The notes below the pieces were generated by a model, which was not told the DNA's origin, did not search any database, and worked only from the letters and a program-made list of their open reading frames with translations. Made by a program: the position numbers and the translations under genes. This document shows positions 18,548-28,402 of a stretch of DNA of 64,000 nucleotides, piece after piece; position 1 is the stretch's first letter, and each line of letters starts with the position of its first letter. The DNA comes from Catellatospora coxensis (lineage in GTDB: Bacteria > Actinomycetota > Actinomycetes > Mycobacteriales > Micromonosporaceae), in the NCBI RefSeq assembly GCF_016862635.1, contig NZ_BONI01000001.1, positions 265,333-329,332 of the forward strand. Reading direction: 5' to 3'.

Positions 18548-19918
18548 TTACCAGGTGCCGGTGGTGCGGAGGCGGGGGGTGGAGCGGCCGATGAGGAGGG
18601 TCTGGACGGCGTCTTCCAGGGTGGGGCCGAGGAACCAGGCGCCGGCGTGGTCCACGGCGAAGACGCGGTGGTGCTCGTCGACGGCGAGGATGGAGTGCAG
18701 GCCGCCGGCCTCGCCGCCGATCGGGAAGAGCCGTGCGCCGAGGCGTTCGGACAGGTCGCCGAGGGTGTCGGCGGTCTGCTCGCGGGTCCACACGTCGAGG
18801 GTGAACGACTCCACGCGCTGAGCCGCGCCGCTCTGGCTCTGCAGCACCGGGTGGAACGGCGCGTACGGCTCCAGCAGGTCCACCAGGAACGGCAGCGCGG
18901 GCAGCCGGTGGCGTACGCCGGGCACGGCGATCGTGGCGGCCACCGCCTCGGCGGTGATCGCCCGCAGCGCCGCCCGGCCGGCCGCGCCGCGCTGCGGGGG
19001 CTCGGGGCGGACCAGGTCGCGGGGCAGCTCGCCGGGCATGCCGAGGCTCACCAGGGCGGTGCCGCAGGTGTTGCAGGACGCGGCGGGCGTGGGGTTGTCG
19101 GCCGGCGCGCCCTCGCGCAGCAGGTGCAGCCGCAGCGTCGCCCCGGCGAGCTGCCGGGCGGCCCAGGCCGGGTCGGTGTGCGCCGCGCCGCCGAGCTCGA
19201 ACAGGGCCTTGGACACGACGATCAGGTCGGGGTGGCGGTGCGCGCCGCGGGTGCGGCTGCCGGGCGGGATCGCGGCGAGCGCGTGCGCGACGGCCGGGTG
19301 GTGCGCCGGCTCGGCGTCGGCGGTGTGCCCGAGCGCCTGGAACGTCCGCCCGGCCACCTCCAGCGTCGCCACCACCTGCGGCAGCGTGGGCGCGGGCACG
19401 CCGGGGTTGAGCCGGGCCAGCTGAGCGGCGAGCGCCATGGCGCGCCGCTCCGCCTCGTCGGCCGACAGCCGAGGCGGTCCGAACGGCGAGGACGTCAGGG
19501 CGGCGTTCGGCGGGGGAGGTCCGGGCGTCAGCGAGTGCGGGTCGGCCGGGACCGAGAGCACGGGCGGCAGCGGCGGCAGCGGCGGCGGCATCGTGCCGAC
19601 CGGCGCCCCGGGCGGCGGGGTGGGCCGCGGCGCGGCCGGGTAAACCGCCTGGGCGGTCGCGGCGGGGCCGGCGTACCGGCTCATGGCGACCTGCGGCGGC
19701 AGGCCCGGCACCACCGTCAGCGCGCCGGTCTCCCGATCGATGATCACGGTCTCGCCGCTGCCGGGCTCGGGCACCGCGCCGCCGGCCGGGGGCGGCGACC
19801 AGACGACCCAGCCGCCCGGGAACTCGGTGAGCCGGGGCTCGCACTCGTAGCCGCGGCGCAGGGTCTCGCCGACGGCCCAGTGCCGCGCGATCTCCTCCAG
19901 CCGTTCCTGTGAAATCAT
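18548..19918 (-). CDS. Paralogous SUKH/deaminase-like protein with altered deaminase motif
   Basis: 456 residues from ATG 19918 (MISQERLEEIARHW), preceded by CGGGAG. The longer frame adds only Arg/Pro-rich text. It has the same three-part plan as the convergent gene: FPGGWVVWSPPPAG with VIIDRETGALTVVPG, a central deaminase-like part, and a SUKH-3-like C-terminus (GARLFPIGGE, ILAVDEHHRVFAVDHAGAWF). The zinc site is changed: HAE is replaced by His-Pro-Asp (HRHPDLIVVSK), while ASCNTCG keeps both cysteines. It may be catalytically dead and act as an immunity or regulatory partner. The region between positions 70 and 150 is Pro-rich and less conserved. Confidence 0.6.
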   Translation of the reverse strand: MISQERLEEIARHWAVGETLRRGYECEPRLTEFPGGWVVWSPPPAGGAVPEPGSGETVIIDRETGALTVVPGLPPQVAMSRYAGPAATAQAVYPAAPRPTPPPGAPVGTMPPPLPPLPPVLSVPADPHSLTPGPPPPNAALTSSPFGPPRLSADEAERRAMALAAQLARLNPGVPAPTLPQVVATLEVAGRTFQALGHTADAEPAHHPAVAHALAAIPPGSRTRGAHRHPDLIVVSKALFELGGAAHTDPAWAARQLAGATLRLHLLREGAPADNPTPAASCNTCGTALVSLGMPGELPRDLVRPEPPQRGAAGRAALRAITAEAVAATIAVPGVRHRLPALPFLVDLLEPYAPFHPVLQSQSGAAQRVESFTLDVWTREQTADTLGDLSERLGARLFPIGGEAGGLHSILAVDEHHRVFAVDHAGAWFLGPTLEDAVQTLLIGRSTPRLRTTGTW

Positions 19919-20028
19919 TGCGGCTCCCGCGTTCGGCGATCGGTCTGGACAACTTATCGCAGCAGGGCACGAAGGGAGGTATCCCGCCCATCCGTGCCCG
20001 GGCGCGGGCCCGGCCGCGCTGAGGGGAC

Positions 20029-20034
20029 TACGGT
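20029..20034 (+). promoter_or_regulatory. Candidate -10 for a leaderless transcript
   Basis: TACGGT fits TANNNT and ends 6 bases before ATG 20041. No Shine-Dalgarno sequence stands at a proper distance from that ATG. Together this suggests a transcript starting at the A of the start codon. Confidence 0.4.
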
Positions 20035-20040
20035 TCGAAC

Positions 20041-20706
20041 ATGCTTTCCGACGACACTTCGCAGTACCAGGGCCCGATCGAGCCAGGCCGGCCGGCGTCG
20101 TCGGGTGGTGGCGGCCGGGGTGGGGACGTGCTCTGGGCGCTGGCGCTGGCGGCCGTGATCGGCGTGCTGGGGCTGGGGCTGGGGCTGCTGTGGCACGCGC
20201 TCGCGCCGACACTGCCGCTGCGCATCGTCGAGGATGGCGCGGTCTACACGTCCCCCGAGCCGGAGCAGCTGGCCGCCGCCGAGGGCTGGTTCGTGCTGCT
20301 CGGCCTGGGCTTCGGGCTGCTGTGCGCGATCGCGGCCTGGGTGCTGCTGCCCGCCCGCCGGGGGCCGATCCAGCTCGCCGGGCTGCTGCTGGGCACCCTG
20401 ATCGCGGGCTGGGCGGCGTGGTGGCTGGGCCACGACGTCGGGCTGGCCGCCTACCAGGACCAGCTGAAGAACGCGCCGGTGGACACGATCGTGCACCGGC
20501 CGGTGGACCTGCGCGCGGTGAAGAAGCTGACCTTCTTCCCGTACGCGATCGGCGGCGCGCTGCTCATCCCGGCGCTCGCCGCGGTGGTCACCTACGCGCT
20601 GGCCGCGGCCTGGTCGCGGTTCCCCTCGCTGCGCCGCCACGAGGACGAGCAGGAGTGGGCCGAGCACGACGACGATCAGTTCATCGCGGGCGCCGGGCCG
20701 AGCTGA
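20041..20706 (+). CDS. DUF2567-like four-helix membrane protein
   Basis: 221 residues with a Gly-rich cytoplasmic head, then four hydrophobic helices (about residues 30-58, 83-105, 108-130 and 170-195), separated by a loop with PLRIVEDGAVYTSPEPEQLAA after helix 1. The tail is acidic ([17 protein letters not shown]). The arrangement fits DUF2567 proteins of actinobacteria. No function is known to me. Its 3' end overlaps the end of the convergent LON-domain gene by 31 bases. Confidence 0.6.
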   Translation: MLSDDTSQYQGPIEPGRPASSGGGGRGGDVLWALALAAVIGVLGLGLGLLWHALAPTLPLRIVEDGAVYTSPEPEQLAAAEGWFVLLGLGFGLLCAIAAWVLLPARRGPIQLAGLLLGTLIAGWAAWWLGHDVGLAAYQDQLKNAPVDTIVHRPVDLRAVKKLTFFPYAIGGALLIPALAAVVTYALAAAWSRFPSLRRHEDEQEWAEHDDDQFIAGAGPS

Positions 20707-21359
20707 GACAGCTGCGCCGGCACCGCCCGGACCTCGCGCAGCAGTGCGGTCTCCCGGGCCAGGATGGCCAGCTCCTGGCGCAGCCGGGACGCCGGGTCCG
20801 GCGCGCTGAGCAGCTGCTGGCGGTCGCCGACGGTCAGCGACGCGCTGGCCGCGACCAGGTTCGACAGCACCGTGGGGTCGTCGGGCAGCTGGTCGTCCGG
20901 CCCGCCGCGCAGCACGCCGAGGTATTCCCGGAACGCCGCCAGCACCCTGGGGGCGAGCTGGTCGGCCAGCTCGTCGGGGGCGGGGTCGGGCAGCCATTCC
21001 ACGCCGACCACCGGGTACGGGTGCGGGCTGGGCACGAAGCCGGTGATGCGGAACCGGCGCGCGCCGACCGTGACGATGTCGAACTTGCCGTCGGGCAGCT
21101 CGGTGATCTGGCGCAGCTGCGCCACGCAGCCGACCTCGTGCACCACCACCTCGGAGGTGGCGACGCCGTCGTGCGGCGGGGGCATGACCTCCAGGCCGCG
21201 TTCGATCGCGACCACGCCGAACTCGCGCGGGGTGCCGTCGGGCAGGTCCATCAGGTTGCGCATCAGCGTGCGCCAGCGCTCCTCGAAGATGTGCAGCGGC
21301 AGCACCAGGCCCGGGAAGAGCACCGTGCCCAGCGGGAACAGCGGCAGCGTCCCGGTCAT
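20676..21359 (-). CDS. LON peptidase substrate-binding domain protein
   Basis: 227 residues with an N-terminal LON domain: [25 protein letters not shown], then [17 protein letters not shown] and RRFRITG. There is no AAA ATPase and no protease domain, so it is the stand-alone class sometimes compared with YcaO-neighbour or Crbn-like LON proteins. It probably binds unfolded peptides or another ligand; its function is not established. It starts ATG 21359 and diverges from hisD. Confidence 0.85.
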   Translation of the reverse strand: MTGTLPLFPLGTVLFPGLVLPLHIFEERWRTLMRNLMDLPDGTPREFGVVAIERGLEVMPPPHDGVATSEVVVHEVGCVAQLRQITELPDGKFDIVTVGARRFRITGFVPSPHPYPVVGVEWLPDPAPDELADQLAPRVLAAFREYLGVLRGGPDDQLPDDPTVLSNLVAASASLTVGDRQQLLSAPDPASRLRQELAILARETALLREVRAVPAQLSQLGPAPAMN

Positions 21360-21489
21360 TGGGTGAGCCTAACGCCGGAGTGCGTCAACGGGCACTGCGC
21401 GCCCGCGGTGTCCCGGCGGCCATGGCACAGTGGCCCGGCTCACTGTCCCAGTGCCTGGGCGCGTACGCCGGGGTGCGCGGGTGCGCCAG

Positions 21490-21495
21490 TAGACT
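21490..21495 (+). promoter_or_regulatory. Candidate -10 for leaderless hisD
   Basis: TAGACT fits TANNNT and ends 7 bases before GTG 21503. The only purine stretch, GGGAG, abuts the GTG with no spacing, so it cannot work as a normal ribosome binding site. A leaderless his transcript starting at the GTG is the simplest reading. Confidence 0.45.
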
Positions 21496-21502
21496 TTGGG
21501 AG

Positions 21503-22840
21503 GTGTTGACCCGTATCGACCTGCGTGGACGTGACATCGATCCGCGTAACCTGCTGCCCCGTGCCCGGATCGACGTCAGCCAGGCGGTGGAGCAGATCCG
21601 CCCGCTGGTCGACGGGGTGCGCGAGCATGGTGTCGAGGCGGTCAAGGAAGCCACCCATCGGCTCGACGGGGTGGACCTGGCCGCGTTGCGGGTGCCGGCG
21701 GAAGCGATCAAGGAAGCCGAGCAGGCCCTCGAACCCGAGGTCCGGGCCGCCCTGCTGGAGGTGATCGCGCGCACCCGCAAGGTGCACGCCGACCAGCGCC
21801 GCAGCGACCACACCACCCAGGTCGTGCCCGGCGGCACGGTCACCGAACGCTGGCTGCCGGTGTCCCGGGTCGGCCTGTACGTGCCCGGCGGCCTGGCCGT
21901 CTACCCGTCGACCGTGGTCATGAACGTCGTCCCCGCGCAGGCGGCGGGCGTGCCCAGCCTGGTGATCGTCAGCCCGCCGCAGAAGGCGACCGGGCTGCCC
22001 GACGCGCGGGTGCTGGCCGCGTGCGCGCTGCTCGGCGTCGACGAGGTGTACGCCGTGGGCGGCGCGCAGGCCGTGGCCATGCTGGCCTACGGCACGCGCG
22101 GCACCGCCGACCCGGAGCGCGAGCTGCCCGCGCACGACGACTGCGCGCCGGTCGACCTGATCACCGGCCCCGGCAACCTGTGGGTGACCGCGGCCAAGCG
22201 CCTGGTGCGCGGCGTGGTCGGCATCGACGCCGAGGCCGGGCCGACCGAGATCGCGATCCTGGCCGACGACACCGCCGATCCGGCGCACGTCGCGGCCGAC
22301 CTGATCAGCCAGGCCGAGCACGACCCGATGGCGGCCAGCGTGCTGGTCACCGACTCGCCCGCGCTGGCCGACGCGGTCGACGCGGAGCTGGCGGTGCGGG
22401 TGGCCCGCACCAAGCACAGCGAGCGGGTCGCCACCGCGCTGGGCGGGCCGCAGTCGGCGACCGTGCTGGTCGGCGACCTGGCGCAGGGGCTGCGGGTGGT
22501 GGACGCGTACGCCGCCGAGCACCTGGAGATCCAGACCCGCGACGCGCGCGAGTGGGCGATGCGGGTGCGCAACGCCGGAGCGGTCTTCGTCGGGGCGTAC
22601 GCGCCGGTGTCGCTGGGCGACTACTGCGCCGGCTCCAACCACGTGCTGCCCACCGCGGGCTGCGCCCGGCACAGCTCGGGCCTGTCCGTGCAGTCGTTCC
22701 TGCGCGGCATCCACGTCGTGGAGTACACGGCCGACGCGCTGCGCGACGTGGCCCACCACGTGGTCGCTCTGGCCAACGCCGAGGACCTGCCCGCCCACGG
22801 CGAGGCAGTGACCGCACGCTTCGAGGGTGGTGCCGCATGA
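21503..22840 (+). CDS. hisD: Histidinol dehydrogenase
   Basis: Oxidises L-histidinol to L-histidine in two NAD-dependent steps. 445 residues from GTG 21503, where the protein begins LTRIDLRG as in the family. ATG 21422 upstream is in frame but would add unconserved residues. Family segments are [63 protein letters not shown] and [10 protein letters not shown], with zinc and catalytic His/Gln/Glu residues in place. The stop overlaps hisC as ATGA. First gene of the his operon. Confidence 0.97.
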   Translation: MLTRIDLRGRDIDPRNLLPRARIDVSQAVEQIRPLVDGVREHGVEAVKEATHRLDGVDLAALRVPAEAIKEAEQALEPEVRAALLEVIARTRKVHADQRRSDHTTQVVPGGTVTERWLPVSRVGLYVPGGLAVYPSTVVMNVVPAQAAGVPSLVIVSPPQKATGLPDARVLAACALLGVDEVYAVGGAQAVAMLAYGTRGTADPERELPAHDDCAPVDLITGPGNLWVTAAKRLVRGVVGIDAEAGPTEIAILADDTADPAHVAADLISQAEHDPMAASVLVTDSPALADAVDAELAVRVARTKHSERVATALGGPQSATVLVGDLAQGLRVVDAYAAEHLEIQTRDAREWAMRVRNAGAVFVGAYAPVSLGDYCAGSNHVLPTAGCARHSSGLSVQSFLRGIHVVEYTADALRDVAHHVVALANAEDLPAHGEAVTARFEGGAA

Positions 22841-23913
22841 GTGACTGGGTGCAGGCTCTGCTGCGAGAAGACCTGCGCGGGCTCAGCGCGTACGGCGCGC
22901 CGCAGCTCGACGTGCCGGTGCGGCTGAACACCAACGAGAACTCGTACCCGCTGCCCGACGAGGTCGTGCGCGCCGTGAGCCGGGCGATCACCGGCGAGAT
23001 CGCGGACCTGAACCGCTACCCCGACCGCGACGCCGTGAAGCTGCGCGCCGACCTGGCCGCCTACTGCGGGCACGGGCTCACCGCCGAGCAGCTGTGGGCC
23101 GCCAACGGCTCCAACGAGGTGCAGCAGCAGCTGTTCCAGGCGTTCGCCGGGCCGGGGCGCACCGCGCTGGGCTTCGGCCCGGCGTACTCGATGCATCCGC
23201 TGCTGGCCGTCGGCACCGCCACCACCTGGGTGGACGGCCGGCGCGACGACGACTTCGGGCTGACCGCCGAGCAGGCGGTGGCGCAGGTGCGGGCGCACCG
23301 GCCCGCGCTGACGCTGCTGTGCTCGCCGAACAACCCGACCGGCACCGCGCTGGACTTCACCGTGATCGAGGCGGTGCTCGCCGAGACGACCGGCCTGGTC
23401 GTGGTGGACGAGGCGTACGCCGAGTTCCGCCGCCCCGGCACGCCCAGCGCGCTGGAGCTGCTCGACAGGCACCCGCGGCTGGTCGTCAGCCGCACCATGA
23501 GCAAGGCGTTCGCCTTCGCCGGGGCCCGGGTCGGCTACCTCGCCGCCCACCCGGCGGTGATCGAGGCGGTGCAGCTGGTCCGCCTGCCGTACCACCTGTC
23601 CGCGCTCACCCAGGCCGCCGCCCGCGCCGCGCTGGCGCACGCGGACGTGCTGCTGGGCACCGTCGAGGCGATCAAGGCCCAGCGCGACCGCATCGTGGCG
23701 GAGCTGCGCGACGGCGGCTGGACCGTGGCCGACTCGGACGCGAACTTCGTCCTGTTCGGACGCTTCACCGACCAGAAAACCGCCTGGCAGACTCTGCTCG
23801 ACCAGGGCGTGCTGGTCCGCGACGTCGGCCTGCCGGGCTGGCTGCGCGTCACCGCCGGAACCGAGCAAGAGACCTCCGCCTTCCTGGCGGCGATGAAGGA
23901 GTTGGCAGCATGA
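22837..23913 (+). CDS. hisC: Histidinol-phosphate aminotransferase
   Basis: PLP-dependent class I/II aminotransferase converting imidazole acetol phosphate to histidinol phosphate. 358 residues. [67 protein letters not shown] and [17 protein letters not shown] (Schiff-base Lys) are all present. It is coupled by ATGA overlaps to hisD upstream and hisB downstream. Confidence 0.97.
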   Translation: MSDWVQALLREDLRGLSAYGAPQLDVPVRLNTNENSYPLPDEVVRAVSRAITGEIADLNRYPDRDAVKLRADLAAYCGHGLTAEQLWAANGSNEVQQQLFQAFAGPGRTALGFGPAYSMHPLLAVGTATTWVDGRRDDDFGLTAEQAVAQVRAHRPALTLLCSPNNPTGTALDFTVIEAVLAETTGLVVVDEAYAEFRRPGTPSALELLDRHPRLVVSRTMSKAFAFAGARVGYLAAHPAVIEAVQLVRLPYHLSALTQAAARAALAHADVLLGTVEAIKAQRDRIVAELRDGGWTVADSDANFVLFGRFTDQKTAWQTLLDQGVLVRDVGLPGWLRVTAGTEQETSAFLAAMKELAA

Positions 23914-24533
23914 GGACCGGACGGGTCGAGCGGGTCACCAAGGAGACCAAGGTCCTCGTCGAGATCGACCTCGACGGCACCGGTCGCGGCGACATCAGCA
24001 CCGGGGTCGGCTTCTTCGACCACATGCTGAACCAGATCGCCCGGCACGGCGGCTTCGACCTGACCGTGCGCACCGAAGGCGACCTGGAGATCGACGCGCA
24101 CCACACCATGGAGGACACCGCGCTGGCGCTGGGCGAGGCGTTCGCGCAGGCGCTCGGCGACAAGGCGGGCATCCGCCGGTACGGCGACGCGGTGGTGCCG
24201 ATGGACGAGGTGCTGGTGCAGGCCGCGGTCGACCTGTCGGGGCGGCCGTACGTGGTGCACGACGAGCCGGAGAACATCGCCGACTACATCAACCCGGGCA
24301 GCGGCCCCGTCTACCCGACCTCGATGACGCGGCACATCTTCGAGTCGTTCGGGCAGACCGCGCGGATCACCCTGCACGTGTCGGTCCTGCGGGCGTCCCG
24401 CCCCGGGCAGAAGCCGGACGCGCACCACGTCATCGAGGGCCAGTTCAAGGCGCTTGCCCGCGCCCTGCGTACCGCCGTGGAGATCGACCCGCGCAGCGCG
24501 GGTGCGGTCCCGAGCACGAAGGGCGTGCTGTGA
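23910..24533 (+). CDS. hisB: Imidazoleglycerol-phosphate dehydratase
   Basis: Manganese enzyme dehydrating IGP to imidazole acetol phosphate. 207 residues, the monofunctional form without the phosphatase domain of enterobacteria. Both metal-binding half-sites are visible: [17 protein letters not shown] and [17 protein letters not shown], and the conserved [18 protein letters not shown] lies near the N-terminus. ATGA overlap with hisC. Confidence 0.97.
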   Translation: MRTGRVERVTKETKVLVEIDLDGTGRGDISTGVGFFDHMLNQIARHGGFDLTVRTEGDLEIDAHHTMEDTALALGEAFAQALGDKAGIRRYGDAVVPMDEVLVQAAVDLSGRPYVVHDEPENIADYINPGSGPVYPTSMTRHIFESFGQTARITLHVSVLRASRPGQKPDAHHVIEGQFKALARALRTAVEIDPRSAGAVPSTKGVL

Positions 24534-24567
24534 ACGCCGCGGCCGGCGGGCGCCGGGAGCAGCGGTC

Positions 24568-25197
24568 ATGAGCGCGCAGCCGAAGGTGACGGTGCTCGAC
24601 TACGGATCGGGCAACCTGCGCTCGGCGCAGCGTGCGCTGGAGGCAGCCGGGGCCGACGTCGTGGTGACGCCGGACCTGGCCGCCGCGGAGCGGGCCGACG
24701 GCCTGGTCGTGCCCGGCGTGGGCGCGTTCGCCGCGTGCATGGCGGGCATCGAGGCCGCGCAGGCCGGGCCGGTGATCGCCGACCGGGTGATGGCCGGGCG
24801 GCCGGTGCTGGGCATCTGCGTCGGCGCGCAGATCATGTTCGACTCCGGCGACGAGCACGGCGTGGTCACCAAGGGGCTGGGCCTGCTGCCCGGCGCGGTG
24901 ACCCGGCTGGCCGCCCGCCGGGTGCCGCACATGGGCTGGAACCTGCTCGACGCCCCGGCCGGCTCGACGCTGTTCAGCGGCGTCGACGCGGACGCGCGCT
25001 GCTACTTCGTGCACTCGTACGCCGCGCCGCCCAACGCCGAGCTGGACGCGGTCGCGCTGGTCACCACGTCGACCCACGAGCACGCGACGTTCGTCGCCGC
25101 CGCGGAGCGGGGGCCGCTGGCGGTCGCCCAGTTCCATCCGGAGAAGTCCGGGGCGGTCGGCGCACGGGTGCTGCGGAACTGGATCGCCACGCTGTGA
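24568..25197 (+). CDS. hisH: Imidazole glycerol phosphate synthase, glutaminase subunit
   Basis: Supplies ammonia from glutamine to HisF. 209 residues. Class I amidotransferase fold with LDYGSGNLRSAQRAL, the nucleophile Cys in LGICVGAQIMFDSG, PHMGWN, and a His/Glu dyad in VAQFHPEKSG. ATG 24568 is preceded by CGGGAGC. Its partner hisF lies about 3.2 kb downstream, separated by a LysR/EamA gene pair. Confidence 0.96.
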   Translation: MSAQPKVTVLDYGSGNLRSAQRALEAAGADVVVTPDLAAAERADGLVVPGVGAFAACMAGIEAAQAGPVIADRVMAGRPVLGICVGAQIMFDSGDEHGVVTKGLGLLPGAVTRLAARRVPHMGWNLLDAPAGSTLFSGVDADARCYFVHSYAAPPNAELDAVALVTTSTHEHATFVAAAERGPLAVAQFHPEKSGAVGARVLRNWIATL

Positions 25198-25252
25198 GCC
25201 CACTCGTTAGGCTCGCCGCGACGTTGCGGCGGGACCGGGGTGGAGACGACAC

Positions 25253-25585
25253 ATGAGCAAGGAACGCAAGCTGCGCCGCGAGGCACGCGAGGCCGCCGCG
25301 CGGCAGGCCGTCGCGGCCGAGGAGCGCCGGGCGGGCCGCCGCCTGGCGCGTCGCGCCTTCTGGCGCCGGATCAGCCTGTATGAACTGCGCATACGCCGTA
25401 CCGGCCGGTTGTCGGCGCGGCGCAGCGCGGCCGAGCGGGCCGGGGTCGCCATCGTGGTGGCCCTGGCTCTGTTCGTGATCTGGACGCTGGTGCCGTCGAC
25501 GGCGCTGGCGGTGGCGCTGTCACTGCTGCTGGCGCTGACCCTGCCCGTGTTCGTGATCGTCGCTTTCGACCGAAGGAGTTCCTGA
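25253..25585 (+). CDS. Small membrane protein between hisH and priA
   Basis: 110 residues. The first 60 are strongly basic and helical ([20 protein letters not shown]), then two closely spaced hydrophobic helices (about 64-81 and 84-103) and a short RRSS end. TGATG overlap with priA shows it is co-translated with the his operon. No recognised domain. It could be a membrane anchor or regulator; nothing in the sequence links it to catalysis. Confidence 0.7.
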   Translation: MSKERKLRREAREAAARQAVAAEERRAGRRLARRAFWRRISLYELRIRRTGRLSARRSAAERAGVAIVVALALFVIWTLVPSTALAVALSLLLALTLPVFVIVAFDRRSS

Positions 25586-26307
25586 TGGCCCTGGATCTGC
25601 TGCCCGCCGTCGACGTCGTCAACGGCCAGGCGGTGCGCCTGGAGCAGGGGGCCGCCGGCAGCGAGACGTCGTACGGCGCCCCGCTGGCCGCCGCGCTGGA
25701 CTTCCAGGCGGCCGGGGCGCAGTGGATCCACGTGGTCGACCTCGACGCCGCCTTCGGCCGGGGCTCCAACGCGGAGCTGCTGGCCGAGCTGGTCGGCCGG
25801 GTGGACGTGAAGGTCGAGCTCTCCGGCGGCATCCGCGACGACGCGTCGCTGGCCGCGGCGCTGGGCACCGGGGCGGCCCGGGTCAACATCGGCACCGCCG
25901 CGCTGGAGGACCCGGCGTGGTGCGACCGGGTCGTCGGCGAGTACGGCGACCGGGTCGCGGTCGGCCTCGACGTCCGCGGGCGCGTGCTGTCCTCGCGCGG
26001 CTGGACCCGGGAGGCCGGCGACCTGTACGAGGTGCTGGAGCGCCTCGACAAGGCCGGCTGCGCCCGGTACGTGGTCACCGACATCCTCAAGGACGGCATG
26101 CTCCAGGGCCCGAACCTGCAGCTGTACCGCGACATCTGCGCCGCCACCTCGGCCCCGGTCATCGCGTCCGGCGGCGTGTCCACGCTCGACGACCTGCGCG
26201 CACTGGCGACGCTGGAGCCGATCGGCGTCGAGGGCGTCATCACCGGCAAGGCCGTCTACTCCGGTGCCTTCACCATCCCCGAAGCCCTCGCCGCCCTGGG
26301 CGCCTGA
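25585..26307 (+). CDS. priA: Phosphoribosyl isomerase (HisA, probably bifunctional PriA)
   Basis: TIM-barrel isomerase of 240 residues acting on ProFAR in histidine biosynthesis. In actinobacteria lacking trpF the same enzyme also isomerises PRA for tryptophan. The two catalytic Asp candidates are in [18 protein letters not shown] and [15 protein letters not shown]. Phosphate sites are [14 protein letters not shown] and [16 protein letters not shown]. Bifunctionality is inferred from the phylum and cannot be proven here. It starts at ATG 25585, overlapping the preceding stop by one base. Confidence 0.95.
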   Translation: MALDLLPAVDVVNGQAVRLEQGAAGSETSYGAPLAAALDFQAAGAQWIHVVDLDAAFGRGSNAELLAELVGRVDVKVELSGGIRDDASLAAALGTGAARVNIGTAALEDPAWCDRVVGEYGDRVAVGLDVRGRVLSSRGWTREAGDLYEVLERLDKAGCARYVVTDILKDGMLQGPNLQLYRDICAATSAPVIASGGVSTLDDLRALATLEPIGVEGVITGKAVYSGAFTIPEALAALGA

Positions 26308-26361
26308 CCGTTCTCGGCAGGCCCACCTCACACCGCCCGTCCGCCGTCCCCGACTTTCATC

Positions 26362-26420
26362 GACGTTGGCCTATCACGGCGAATCTGATCGCCGGAAACT
26401 CGCCGTGATAGGCCAACGTC
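26362..26420. terminator. Perfect 21-bp hairpin after priA (family C, copy 1)
   Basis: Arms at 26362-26382 and 26400-26420 are perfect complements over 21 bases (GACGTTGGCCTATCACGGCG plus A), with a 17-base loop. It lies between the ends of priA (plus) and the LysR gene (minus). A second copy in opposite orientation is at 54958-55016. The last five stem pairs differ between copies but remain paired. Confidence 0.75.
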
Positions 26421-26467
26421 TATTGCGTGCGGTGTGCGGCGGGCTGGCTGAGCGCCGACGGAGCTGG

Positions 26468-27376
26468 TCAGGAGCCGGCGCGGGCGGTGGTGCGGGTGGA
26501 CCAGGCGGTGGTGACGGCTTCGATCACCGCTTTGAGTGCCGGACGCTGGTGGTGGGCGGTGCGCCAGGTGACGCTGACGCGGCGGGTGGGGACCGGGTCG
26601 ACCGGGACCACGACGGTGCCGGGGGCGGTGGTGAGGCGGGCCAGGCGGGGGAGCAGGGCGACGCCGAGGCCCGCGGCGACCAGCGCCTGCTGGGTCTCGA
26701 ACTCGCCGACCAGGTAGGCGGGGCGCAGGCCGGGCAGGGCGCGGACCAGCCAGTCGTGGCAGATGGTGCCCTCCGGCGAGGCGATCCAGCGCTCGTTGGC
26801 GGCTCGGTCCAGCGGGCCCGGCCCGGCCGTGGCGAGCGGGTGGTCGGCGGGCACGACGAGGTCGGCGGTGTCCTCGCCGAGCACGGTCGAGGAGACGCCG
26901 GGCGGCAGGTGCAGGCGCACCTCGCGCCAGTCGTCGATGACGGCGACGTCGACGCGGCCGCGGTCGAGGGCCTGGAGCGCCTCGTACGGGTTGGTCTCCA
27001 CGACGCGGGGGCGCAGGCGCGGATACGACGTGGTCAGTGCGGTCAGGGCGGGTGGCAGCAGGCCGCGGCAGGCGGTGGCGAAGCAGGCGACGGTGACCTC
27101 CCCGGCGACCTCGCCCCGGTAGGCGTCCAGCGCGGCCGAGGCGGTGTCGGCGGCCGCGAGCACCAGTGCGGCGTGCTCGGCCAGCAGCCGCCCGGCGTCG
27201 GACAGGCGCAGCCCGCGGCCGTCCTTGTGACACAGCACCGCGCCGGTCTCCCGCTCCAGCTTGGCGAGCTGCTGGGACACGGCGGACGGGGTGCAGTGCA
27301 GGGCGGCCGCCGCGGCGTGCACGGTGCCGTGGCGGGAGAGCGCGTCGATGGCGCGCAGTCGGCCGAGATCGAGCAT
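26468..27376 (-). CDS. LysR-family transcriptional regulator
   Basis: 302 residues. The N-terminal winged helix-turn-helix is RLRAIDALSRHGTVHAAAAA followed by LHCTPSAVSQQLAKLERETG. A periplasmic-binding-like effector domain follows from about residue 90. It is divergent from an EamA transporter gene across a 72-base gap, the usual arrangement for a LysR regulator and its target, so it probably controls that exporter in response to the exported compound. The start ATG 27376 is the conserved one. Confidence 0.9.
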   Translation of the reverse strand: MLDLGRLRAIDALSRHGTVHAAAAALHCTPSAVSQQLAKLERETGAVLCHKDGRGLRLSDAGRLLAEHAALVLAAADTASAALDAYRGEVAGEVTVACFATACRGLLPPALTALTTSYPRLRPRVVETNPYEALQALDRGRVDVAVIDDWREVRLHLPPGVSSTVLGEDTADLVVPADHPLATAGPGPLDRAANERWIASPEGTICHDWLVRALPGLRPAYLVGEFETQQALVAAGLGVALLPRLARLTTAPGTVVVPVDPVPTRRVSVTWRTAHHQRPALKAVIEAVTTAWSTRTTARAGS

Positions 27377-27448
27377 GTAGCGATTCTAAACGAATACTGA
27401 AGAACTATTAGCTGGTGCTGCACGGTTGTCCGGGTCGAGACTCGGCTC
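27377..27448. promoter_or_regulatory. Divergent LysR/EamA promoter region
   Basis: A 72-base AT-richer gap. TATTAG at 27406-27411 fits a -10 for the EamA gene. CTAA and TTAG flank an 18-base centre (27386-27411), a possible LysR-type dyad. Motif-level evidence only. Confidence 0.35.
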
Positions 27449-28402
27449 ATGAAACCCAGGGACATCATGCTGGCCGTGGCCGTCGCCGCCGCGTGGGGCT
27501 GCAACTTCGTCGCGATCGAGGTCGGGCTCGGGCAGATGCCGCCGCTGCTGTTCGGCGCGCTGCGGTTCGCGCTGGCCGCGTTCCCGGCGGTGCTGCTGAT
27601 CGGCGGTCCGCGTACGCCCTGGCGGTGGGTCTTCGGCATCGGCCTGGTGCTGGGCGTGGTCAAGTTCTCGCTGCTGTTCGCGGGCATGGCCGCCGGGCTG
27701 CCGGCCGGGCTGTCCTCGCTGCTGCTGCAGAGCCAGGCGATCTTCACCACCGTGTTCGCGGTCGCCCTGCTGCGGGAGCGGCCGGGCCTGCGCCAGTGGG
27801 CCGGGCTCGGGGTGGCCGTGGCGGGTGTCGGGCTGGTCGCCTCCCGGCTCGGGTCGGACCGGCCCGTCGAGGGCTTCGTGCTGGTGCTGGCCGCCGCCGT
27901 GGCGTGGAGCGTCTCCAACATCATGATGCGCCGGGCCGCCCCGCCCGACATGCTGCGTTTCATGGTGTGGGTGTCGGCGGTGGCCACGCTGCCGCTGTTC
28001 GCACTGTCGTTGCTGTTCGAGGGGCCGAGCCGGGTCGGCGCGGCATTGTCCGGGCTGGACCTGTCCGGGCTCGGGGCGCTGGTCTACATCGCGGGGATCT
28101 CCACGCTGGCCGGGTTCGCCGGCTGGGGCGTGCTGATCAAGCGGTACGGCGCGGCGACCGTGGCCCCGTTCTCGATGCTCGTCCCGTTCTTCGGGATGAG
28201 TTCGGCGGCCCTGTTCCTGGGCGAGCCGCTGCAGACCGGCGATGTGATCGCCGGGGCGCTGGTGATCGGGGGAGTGCTGCTCGGGGCGAGCGGGGGCGGC
28301 AGGGTCGCGGCCCCGAACGGCACGGACCGGCGCCCCGGCCCGTCCCACGAGCCGGACCAGCGGCTCGTCACGGCGGGCCGGCAGGTAGCGTCGAGCGCAT
28401 GA
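27449..28402 (+). CDS. EamA/DMT-family exporter
   Basis: 317 residues with about ten predicted helices and the internal duplication of EamA transporters (first half [20 protein letters not shown], second half [18 protein letters not shown]). It likely exports amino acids or other metabolites. The last 40 residues form a hydrophilic tail with no membrane segment. The stop overlaps the hisF start as ATGA, so hisF expression may depend on this gene's transcript. Confidence 0.88.
   Translation: MKPRDIMLAVAVAAAWGCNFVAIEVGLGQMPPLLFGALRFALAAFPAVLLIGGPRTPWRWVFGIGLVLGVVKFSLLFAGMAAGLPAGLSSLLLQSQAIFTTVFAVALLRERPGLRQWAGLGVAVAGVGLVASRLGSDRPVEGFVLVLAAAVAWSVSNIMMRRAAPPDMLRFMVWVSAVATLPLFALSLLFEGPSRVGAALSGLDLSGLGALVYIAGISTLAGFAGWGVLIKRYGAATVAPFSMLVPFFGMSSAALFLGEPLQTGDVIAGALVIGGVLLGASGGGRVAAPNGTDRRPGPSHEPDQRLVTAGRQVASSA

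Noticed and set aside
17116..18594. 492-codon plus-strand frame overlapping the deaminase-like gene
   Set aside because: The 417-residue frame carries the HAE and PCxxC motifs and a ribosome binding site; the longer one is low-complexity.
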